In this document: piece after piece, positions 29,642 through 36,880 of the stretch
Layout of the letters: each line of letters starts with the position of its first letter
Position numbering within the stretch: position 1 is the first letter of the stretch
Source of the DNA: Epiperipatus broadwayi
Lineage: Eukaryota; Onychophora; Udeonychophora; Euonychophora; Peripatidae
NCBI GenBank assembly: GCA_028023455.1
Contig: JAQFVV010000969.1
Coordinates: 62,001-126,000, forward strand
Length of the DNA stretch: 64,000 bases
Reading direction: 5' to 3'
Position numbers and translations under genes: made by a program
Notes under the pieces: generated by a model
The model's input: the letters and a program-made list of their open reading frames with translations, nothing else
Database searches by the model: none
Told to the model about the DNA's origin: nothing

Positions 29642-29971
29642 CTGAAACACATGATTATAATATACCTGTCTCTATATATGTAATATATAGGGTATATGAG
29701 CACAGACTTTCAAATGTCGCACCACTCTTCCTTCTATCTGTCCATTAAAGTATGATGATTGTCTATCTTAATATATATCTGAGCACTTATAGTATATATG
29801 TGTGGGAGATGATAATCTGGACCAACTGATGATTGCTGGTTTAGCATGAAATACGTATATTGGTGATTATTTATCTTTTCAGCATAGATGTGCTTAAGTG
29901 TATCAGTGTTATTATATAAAATGGAGAGTGGTGGGCCATTAGAAAGTCTGTGCTCATATACCCTATATATT
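29642..29971 (+). mobile_element. Hammerhead-ribozyme retroelement, family 2, copy 1 (inverted composite)
   Basis: A 330-bp insertion bounded by exact 14-bp direct repeats. Its left ~105 bp (starting CTGAAACACA) is an antisense copy of the element's 3' end. From about 29,748 the element reads in sense and carries an intact hammerhead ribozyme at 29,812-29,870. Left and right ends are therefore inverted repeats: ATATAGGGTATATGAGCACA near 29,686 against its complement near 29,948. The same family is present at 36,570-36,866. Target duplications of this length point to reverse-transcription-based insertion. No coding capacity; it must be mobilised in trans. By size and ribozyme type this matches metazoan retrozymes or PLE-associated HHR elements. 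Confidence 0.8.
29812..29870 (+). ncRNA. Type I hammerhead ribozyme (family 2)
   Basis: The core CTGATGA lies at 29,826-29,832 and GAAA at 29,848-29,851. Stem II is TTGCT/AGCAT with loop GGTTT (4 bp plus a U-U at the base). Stem III is the 8-nt palindrome ATACGTAT (29,851-29,858). Cleavage is predicted after A29859 (trinucleotide AUA). Stem I is ACCAA/TTGGT (5 bp), a TGG bulge, then ATAATC/GATTAT (6 bp). Every conserved hammerhead position except the usual 10.1-11.1 pair is present. Minimal stem III cannot close a hairpin loop, so cleavage as a dimer is likely, as known for PLE and retrozyme hammerheads. Confidence 0.87.
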
Positions 29972-29985
29972 AAACATAAGAATAA
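29972..29985 (+). repeat. Right 14-bp target-site duplication
   Basis: Exact copy of 29,628-29,641. Confidence 0.8.
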
Positions 29986-30663
29986 GACTTGATTATCTAA
30001 ATCCAATATTCATTAAAAATAAAATTAAAATTTTTAATATCTTCAAGATTAAATATCTTCACAATATGTAGTTTTTGTGTAGCTAATCGCCTTCTAAATA
30101 GTTTCAAAAGAAATAATTTATGTCTAAGATACTAACAGAAGAGCAGCATTATTTCATGGTAATGACTATTTTAATTTTTACAACATTATACAGGCAATAG
30201 AACAAAACATTTTTTTCTTATAAATAACTGATGATGAATCTATTCAAATACTAAAGCAACCCCAACTTAAAATAATTAAGATTGTTATCAAAATAACACT
30301 GTTTATAACATGAAAAAAATATATAGAAAATGCATTTCATAAATCTAATTTGATATGATGTAGTGTTTTATCTAGTATTTTACAAAATATGTGAATTACT
30401 CTATCGAGATTAAATATCTTTAAAATAATAATTATTATAACAATAACTAGAAATATATTATGTTTTTCAATAAAAAAATTAAGTTTTATAATTTTTATTT
30501 TAAGTTTTATCAATAAATTAATTTTCAGAGGAGTAACAAGAACTACAGAAATAGCATACTAACATTTGCATTTAGGGTAACAAAAATGTATTATTGTACT
30601 TAAAATAAACATTATATTTTTTCTAAAATTTTGTTTTATCAAATCTCTATTGAAACTAAAATT

Positions 30664-30688
30664 TATATATATATATATATATATATAA

Positions 30689-30762
<74 letters not shown>
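30664..30762. repeat. (TA)n microsatellite
   Basis: About 100 bp with one interruption near 30,690. Confidence 0.9.
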
Positions 30763-30764
<2 letters not shown>

Positions 30765-30868
30765 GTAATTTTGCATTGCAAGTCTTAAATAGCTATTTGA
30801 GTCTCTCATAAAAAAAAAATACTAAAATATCATTCCACATGTGATTCATGCAAGATAATGTAGTTTTG

Positions 30869-30870
<2 letters not shown>

Positions 30871-30938
<68 letters not shown>
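30871..30938. repeat. (TA)n microsatellite
   Basis: About 34 dinucleotides. Confidence 0.9.
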
Positions 30939-30940
<2 letters not shown>

Positions 30941-32369
30941 CTTACTTTTGGTGTATAAACACGTGACCATACTAGAGCAATTTTAAATTTTATTACAATG
31001 TTATTAAATTTATAAACATTTATTGTTTCATTTAAATTTTTACATGTGTTGGCAATTAATAAAAATGCATTACATATGCTGTATTTATAATTTTGGGCAG
31101 TAAAATAAACATTTTTTTTATATATGAAACTTTTTTTTTTAAAAAAAAAAAACATTAAATTCTTATATGCATTTTGATACACCTAACACAAGATTAACAT
31201 TATATTAAAATGTTAAATGCATTACATAAAATAATATACATGGAATACACTTGTTGAAAATCAGTTTGTCTCTATGTTTTACTTCTCTTATTTATGATTG
31301 TTTTTTTTTTTTTTTGCTATATTCATAAATCTTGCATTATAGCTTTGATGCCAAAAATATAATCATATTCTTATTCATAATCAACAACACTGGTGACATA
31401 TATGGGTTATTGGTTTTTGAGTCTGTTATTTATAGATGTGTGCAAATTTATTTAAGTTTTCTTTTAACCCTGATTATCCATAGTAAAGAGATAGGACCTT
31501 CAATATTAGCATTTAATCATGTGCAAGCATAGCATATTATAGATCAAGTTCATATATACTGTGGTTCACTGATTCTTTTTTCCATTTTTATTATTATTAA
31601 AAGCATAGTCACTTATAGACCTCATTCATACAATGATTATTTGCAATAAACAGAATGATATCTAACATAAATTAACAGTGATTGTTTAGTGAAATAATGA
31701 TATGTAATAGAAAATAAAAGAAATTTAGTTTGTTAATAATGTCCACTTAGTGAATAATTGAACATTAAACACATTTTCAATTAAACCCAGAAAAAAAAAA
31801 GACATTCTAAATTCACCATAATAATTTTACATTTACCATTTAATTAAGCAGGATTTAAAAACAGACATCCAAGCTCCCTACAATTATCCACTCTAATGAT
31901 CTTCAATATAGGTATTTCCTGCTGAAAAAAAAAACACTCTTCAGTTGATTAGGAGCACAATCACACATGGATGTGATCATGTGAATCATTTATAATGGAT
32001 ATAATGGATGATTATAAATAGAATAAAAATCTGGTTTCAAATATACTTTAATTATATCTAGATTAAGTACATATACTATACTTATATTTAAATATTACAT
32101 TTAACAACACAAGTATTGGTATTCTAAAACGAACCAAGTGAGATGATGTTCTCCATTGAAAATGATATGTAAAATTTTAGTAATTAGTATATTTAAATTT
32201 TGTAACTATTGTAAAATTTATTTATATATTTTACTCAAAATTATTTTAGTATAATAACGAAATTCCATGTGTAATAAAATAGTACAGTAAATTTATTAAA
32301 AATATGTATAAAACATTAGGGTTAGATTTTTATTTTCTAATATATATATATATATATAATTACAATTTT

Positions 32370-32401
<32 letters not shown>

Positions 32402-32485
32402 GTCAACATATGGCATTCTACCAAAAACACCGTTAAGCGTATGTTTACATAAACGTCAGAGCATGCATTCACTATCTCTAACTTT

Positions 32486-32545
32486 AATTCCACTTTCAGA
32501 TCATGATTTCAAGCTATTTGCTATCATCAGTGAAAGACAGGAATT
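32486..32545 (-). ncRNA. Type I hammerhead ribozyme, unit A1
   Basis: Read on the minus strand: outer stem I AATTCC/GGAATT, internal loop TGT/T, inner stem I CTTTCA/TGAAAG, core CTGATGA, stem II AGC/GCT with loop AAATA, GAAA, stem III palindrome ATCATGAT, cleavage after C (plus-strand position 32,499; trinucleotide AUC). All core bases are intact. A U-U mismatch sits at the base of stem II. Confidence 0.87.
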
Positions 32546-32881
32546 TTAGAAACTAGATCTAAACACAAACTCTGAGCGTTTATGAAACAGTTTCTATTCA
32601 GCTTGCAAGCGTGAATCTTTTAGACATGTAACGTCTTCAAACTCAGCATAGCAAGCCAGATAGCTACATGGGTCTGATCTCAGTTCAGCATCACCACATA
32701 GTAGAAGCCTCTGCAATATATATTATTGCTAGAAAGACCTCAAAGGTACATTTATAAAAAAAAAACAAGTTAAAAACTAGTTAATGCTTGTATTTATGTC
32801 AATAGATGGCGTTCTACTAAAAACACCGTCAAGCGTATGTTTACATAAACGTCATAGCATGCATTCACTATCTCTAACTTT

Positions 32882-32941
32882 AATTCCACTTTCAGATCAT
32901 GATTTCAAGCTATTTGCTATCATCAGTGAAAGACAGGAATT
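32882..32941 (-). ncRNA. Type I hammerhead ribozyme, unit A2
   Basis: Same 60 nt as unit A1 with intact stem I, stem II, stem III and core. Predicted cleavage opposite plus-strand position 32,895, 396 nt from A1. Confidence 0.87.
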
Positions 32942-33299
32942 TTAGAAACTAAATCTAAACACAAACTCTGAACATTTATGAAACAGTTTCTATTCAGCTT
33001 GCAAGCGTGAATCTTTTAGACACGTAATGTCTTCAAACTCAGCATAGCAATCCAGATAGCTACATGGGTCTGATCTCAGTTCAGCATCACCACACAGTAG
33101 AAGCCTCTGCAATATATATATATATATATATATATATCATTGCTAGAAAGACCTCAAAGGTATATTTATGAAAAACAAAAAAAACAAGTTAAAAACTTAC
33201 TAACACTTGTATTTATTCAACAGATGGCGTTTTACCAAAAACACCATCAAGCATATGTTTACATAAATCTCAGAGCATGCATTCACTATCTCTAACTTT

Positions 33300-33359
33300 A
33301 ATTCCCCTTTCAGATCATGATTTCAAGCTATTTGCTATCATCAGTGAAAGGCAGGAATT
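33300..33359 (-). ncRNA. Type I hammerhead ribozyme, unit A3
   Basis: Core and stems as in A1. The only changes fall in the stem I internal loop: TGC instead of TGT on the 5' side and G instead of T on the 3' side, which could pair C with G. Predicted cleavage opposite 33,313, 418 nt from A2. The unit is truncated at 33,463, where the array turns around. Confidence 0.85.
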
Positions 33360-33463
33360 TTAGAAACTAGATCTAAACACAAATTCTGAGCATTTTTGAA
33401 ACAGTTTCTATTCAGCTTGCAAGCATGAATCTTTTAGACATGTAATGTCTTCAAACTCAGCAA

Positions 33464-33540
33464 TGATATATATTGCAGAGGCTTCTACTATGTGGTGATG
33501 GTGAACAGAGATCAGACACATGTAGCTATCTGTCTTGCTA
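33464..33540. repeat. Centre of the divergent ribozyme array
   Basis: Unit A3 (minus) stops at 33,463. The complement of its end (TGCTGAGTTTGAAGACATT) starts at 33,541, leaving 77 bp as the unpaired centre of a foldback whose arms are the two oppositely oriented arrays. Transcription through both halves would give a dsRNA of at least 240 bp, potentially over 1 kb. Confidence 0.8.
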
Positions 33541-33643
33541 TGCTGAGTTTGAAGACATTACGTGTCTAAAAGATTCGCACTTGCAAGCTGAATAGAAACT
33601 GTTTCATAAACGCACAGAGTTTGTGTTTAGATCTAGTTTCTAA

Positions 33644-33703
33644 AATTCCTGTCTTTCACTGATGATAGCAAATAGTTTGAAATCATGATCTGAAAGTGGA
33701 ATT
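33644..33703 (+). ncRNA. Type I hammerhead ribozyme, unit B1
   Basis: Stem I: AATTCC 33,644-33,649 with GGAATT 33,698-33,703, and CTTTCA 33,653-33,658 with TGAAAG 33,691-33,696. Core CTGATGA 33,659-33,665 and GAAA 33,679-33,682. Stem II is AGC/GTT (one G-U wobble). Stem III ATCATGAT 33,682-33,689. Cleavage predicted after C33690. Confidence 0.87.
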
Positions 33704-34043
33704 AAAGTTAGAGATAGTGAATGCATGCTCTGACGTTTATGTAAACATACGCTTGATGGTGTTTTTGGTAGAACACCATCTGTTGACATAAATACAAGTG
33801 TTAACAAGTTTTAACTTGTTTTTTGTTTTTCATAAATGTACCTTTGAGGCTTTTCTAGCAATGATATATATAATGCAGAGGCTTCTACTATGTGATGATG
33901 CTGAACTGAGATCAGACCCATGTAGCTATCTGGCTTGCTATGCTGAGTTTGAAGCCATTACGTGTCTAAAGGATTCATGCTTGCAAGCTGAATAGAAACT
34001 GTTTCATAAACGCACAGAGTTTGTGTTTAGATCTAGTTTCTAA

Positions 34044-34103
34044 AATTCCTGTCTTTCACTGATGATAGCAAATAGCTTGAAATCATGATCTGAAAGTGGA
34101 ATT
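34044..34103 (+). ncRNA. Type I hammerhead ribozyme, unit B2
   Basis: Identical to the consensus: stem II AGC/GCT, all stem I pairs intact. Cleavage predicted after C34090, exactly 400 nt from B1. Confidence 0.9.
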
Positions 34104-34443
34104 AAAGTTAGAGATAGTGAATGCATGCTCTGACGTTTATGTAAACATACGCTTGATGGTGTTTTTGGTAGAACACCATCTGTTGACATAAATACAAGTG
34201 TTAACAAGTTTTAACTTGTTTTTTGTTTTTCATAAATGTACCTTTGAGGCTTTTCTAGCAATGATATATATAATGCAGAGGCTTCTACTATGTGATGATG
34301 CTGAACTGAGATCAGACCCATGTAGCTATCTGGCTTGCTATGCTGAGTTTGAAGCCATTACGTGTCTAAAGGATTCATGCTTGCAAGCTGAATAGAAACT
34401 GTTTCATAAACGCACAGACTTTGTGTTTAGATCTAGTTTCTAA

Positions 34444-34503
34444 AATTCCTGTCTTTCACTGATGATAGCAAATAGCTTGAAATCATGATCTGAAAGTGGA
34501 ATT
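34444..34503 (+). ncRNA. Type I hammerhead ribozyme, unit B3
   Basis: Same sequence as B2. Cleavage predicted after C34490, 400 nt from B2. Confidence 0.9.
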
Positions 34504-34843
34504 AAAGTTAGAGATAGTGAATGCATGCTCTGACGTTTATGTAAACATACGCTTGATGGTGTTTTTGGTAGAACACCATCTGTTGACATAAATACAAGTG
34601 TTAACAAGTTTTAACTTGTTTTTTGTTTTTCATAAATGTACCTTTGAGGTTTTTCTAGCAATGATATATATAATGCAGAGGCTTCTACTATGTGATGATG
34701 CTGAACTGAGATCAGACCCATGTAGCTATCTGGCTTGCTATGCTGAGTTTGAAGCCATTACGTGTCTAAAGGATTCATGCTTGCAAGCTGAATAGAAACT
34801 GTTTCATAAACGCTCAGAGTTTGTGGTTAGATCTAGTTTCTAA

Positions 34844-34902
34844 AATTCCTGTCTTCACTGATGATAGAAAATAGCTTGAAATCATGATCTGAAAGTGGAA
34901 TT
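34844..34902 (+). ncRNA. Type I hammerhead ribozyme, unit B4 (stem I and II weakened)
   Basis: One T is lost from the inner stem I strand (CTTCA rather than CTTTCA) and stem II is reduced by a C-to-A change (AGA against GCT), leaving two pairs. Core bases and stem III are intact. Cleavage predicted after C34889. Activity is probably reduced. Confidence 0.8.
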
Positions 34903-35049
34903 AAAGTTAGAGATAGTGAATGCATGCTCTGACATTTATGTAAACATACGCTTGATGGTGTTTTTGGTAGAACGCCATCTGTTGACATAAATACAAGCGT
35001 TAGCAAGTTTTTAACTTGTTTTTGTTTTTCATACATATATATATATATA

Positions 35050-35936
35050 TTCAAAACTACCCCAAATCCAAAAATTAAACAAGACCAGCATAAAAATAAT
35101 ACTAAAACACAACCTAAGGTTTCACTGTTACAAGCAGACTTGTCAAGTGTAAAGAACTACAAAAACTACACAATATATATAATATTAAAAACTACCCACA
35201 AATCCATTTACTTCCCATTCACCCTTAATATTAAAAGAACTCTTAAATAAGTTAATTGCCTCAGAATAATAAATTTTCAATAATAAAGAGTCTTCTTTTG
35301 ATTTCATTTCTCTCAAAGAAGACAACCTTAGCTTCATCAAAATCAATAGTGTGGCCTGTATCTTTTTCATGGTGATACAAAGCAGAACTAAGATATCTAT
35401 TTTTAACTCTACTTTTATAAACCTTTAATCTTTAATTTAAACTCAAACTACTCTGACCTATGTAAACCTTCTTACAAATAAACAAGGAATAAAATATACT
35501 ACACTAGGAATAGTCTTTTTATCAAAAATTTCTTTTGTATTATTTAATAAATTATTCAATGTAACACCCCTTTTCCAAGCAATTTTCTTATTTCCAAACA
35601 ATTTACTATTTCCACCTACAATTTTATAAGAAGACCATTTAAATGGCAAAAAATAAAATCATGTTTTTTTTTAACCTTTATATCCTTACAAATATTACTA
35701 TTAAATAAAACACTTTTAACAAATTTATCAGAGTATCCAACACTTAAGTAATCTTTATAAAATTGATATTTCTGAAACAAAGCTACCCTACTAGAATTAT
35801 TTAATTTAATATTCCTATGACAATAATTCTTTAAAGCAGCTACTTTATGAGATACAGACTGATAGCTATCAGGTTTAATTATAGATCTTAATTCTTTACT
35901 TTTAACATTTATACATCCCATTATGCACACTAACAC
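35050..35936 (-). mobile_element. Penelope-like element fragment (3' part), minus strand
   Basis: Homologous to the 3' ~960 bp of the PLE at 43,870-45,930. It encodes SKELRSIIKPDSYQSVSHK, YLSVGYSDKFVKSVLF, the endonuclease start VVYFIPCLF, and ends NIKGEWEVNGFVGSF. It is followed by the same ~125-bp 3' UTR (35,050-35,175 on this strand; 45,803-45,928 in the other copy). The coding part is split by frameshifts near 35,450-35,640 and 35,370. It begins only 15 bp after the ribozyme array stub, separated by (TA)n. The 5' end near 35,936 is a truncation. Confidence 0.82.
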
Positions 35937-36555
35937 AACAAAATCCTGAATTCTTCAGTTTTCCTAAAATGTCAACATAAAGCAATTCTCCACACACTAC
36001 CAATTCCTCATATCAATATTGCATATATCACTTTTAATGGACATACAGCTGCATTTACACATGTAATAATAATTTATTATTTATTTATTTGTGTTTATGT
36101 ATTATTTATTAAGTGCATGCAATAAAGTAAAATATTAATAAATAAAATATTAATAAATGAAAATACCATTATACATTTTAAATTATACTATCTTTCAAAT
36201 AATAACATATTAATTTTATTAGGATATACAATGTAATATACTATCTGTTTCACAAATTAAAATTATTAATAGAGATAAAAAACAAATTGAATGATTTTAT
36301 TGACTTAGCATTAAAAAAAAATGTTTATTTAACCACAGTTGGGGTATTTAGATTTAACTTAAAATAAAAGCATGAATTAGAAAACTGTCAAAATTATTTA
36401 AATCAATTCCTTCTTATATAAAAATTATCGTTTGACTTAATTTATTTCTTGACCCCATTCCATGATTTTTCTTGAAGTTAAATCTAAAAAAAAAACACAA
36501 TTGTTATTTATGGTTGAAGAAAGCATTATTTTTCTTATTGTTTTTTTTTATTATT
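35937..36555. other. AT-rich interval, nothing recognised
   Basis: No genes or repeats seen apart from AT-rich runs. Confidence 0.4.
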
Positions 36556-36569
36556 AATTAATACTATTA
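36556..36569 (+). repeat. Left 14-bp target-site duplication
   Basis: AATTAATACTATTA, repeated exactly at 36,867-36,880. Confidence 0.8.
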
Positions 36570-36866
36570 ACTGAAACACACAGGTCCATCATATACCTGT
36601 GTTTATATATGTAATATATAAGGTAAATGAGCATAGACTTTCACACAGCCCACCACTCTCCACACTATCTCACAACACTGATACACCTGAACACACACGT
36701 CAAAATGACAAACGATCACCAATACACGCACCCATGCTAAACCAGCAATCATCAGCCGGTCCAGACCACCACTGCCACACACACACACACATGCTACAAG
36801 TGCTCAGACATACACCAAGATAGCCAATCCTTACACTCCACTGGACAGGCCTCAATCTACTCCCCA
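36570..36866 (-). mobile_element. Hammerhead-type retroelement, family 2, copy 2 (dead ribozyme)
   Basis: A 297-bp insertion flanked by an exact 14-bp target-site duplication, with its sense strand on minus. The left end starts ACTGAAACACACAGG, the same terminus as the left end of the 29.6-kb copy, so the sense 3' end is fixed and not randomly permuted. It is far richer in C/A on the plus strand (G/T on sense) than surrounding DNA. It contains a (CA)n at 36,776-36,790. The former ribozyme lies at 36,714-36,767 with core changes. Plus- and minus-strand ORFs here are spurious. Confidence 0.78.
36714..36767 (-). ncRNA. Decayed hammerhead ribozyme (family 2)
   Basis: CTGATGA (minus, 36,749-36,755) and stem II TTGCT/AGCAT are intact, and stem I ACCGG can still pair with TTGGT through G-U wobbles. 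The essential GAAA is GGGT and stem III ATACGTAT has become TGCGTGT with one base lost. The ribozyme should be inactive. Confidence 0.75.
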
Positions 36867-36880
36867 AATTAATACTATTA
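36867..36880 (+). repeat. Right 14-bp target-site duplication
   Basis: Exact copy of 36,556-36,569. Confidence 0.8.

Larger units (their letters stand above)
29986..32400. other. AT-rich interval with (TA)n and (CA)n tracts
   Basis: (TA)n at 30,664-30,762 and 30,871-30,938, and a TA-CA-TA compound at 32,340-32,400 that leads directly into the ribozyme array. No genes recognised. Confidence 0.5.
32401..35034. repeat. Divergent array of ~400-bp hammerhead-ribozyme repeats (retrozyme-like satellite, family 1)
   Basis: Units starting TGTCAAC at 32,401, 32,797 and ~33,213 have their ribozymes on the minus strand. From 33,464 the same unit continues in opposite orientation: a partial unit to 33,789, full units at 33,790-34,189, 34,190-34,589 and 34,590-34,989, and a stub to 35,034. 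The two full units 33,790 and 34,190 differ at one base that I can see (34,419). Unit length is 396-418 bp on the left and 399-400 on the right. Each full unit contains one type I hammerhead. A 65-codon ORF recurs in the plus units but has no features of a real protein. Metazoan retrozymes are tandem repeats of about 170-400 bp with type I HHRs, giving small circular RNAs; this array matches that description. Confidence 0.9.

Noticed and set aside
33798-34795. Three identical 65-codon ORFs spaced 400 bp apart
   Set aside because: They are repeated because the DNA unit is repeated. They overlap ribozyme-bearing noncoding sequence, have no protein motif and are not preserved in units B1 or A1-A3.
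36599-36823. ORF sharing peptide similarity with the ORF at 29,734-30,006
   Set aside because: The similarity is at DNA level between two copies of the family-2 ribozyme element and falls on the antisense strand; it is not a protein family.
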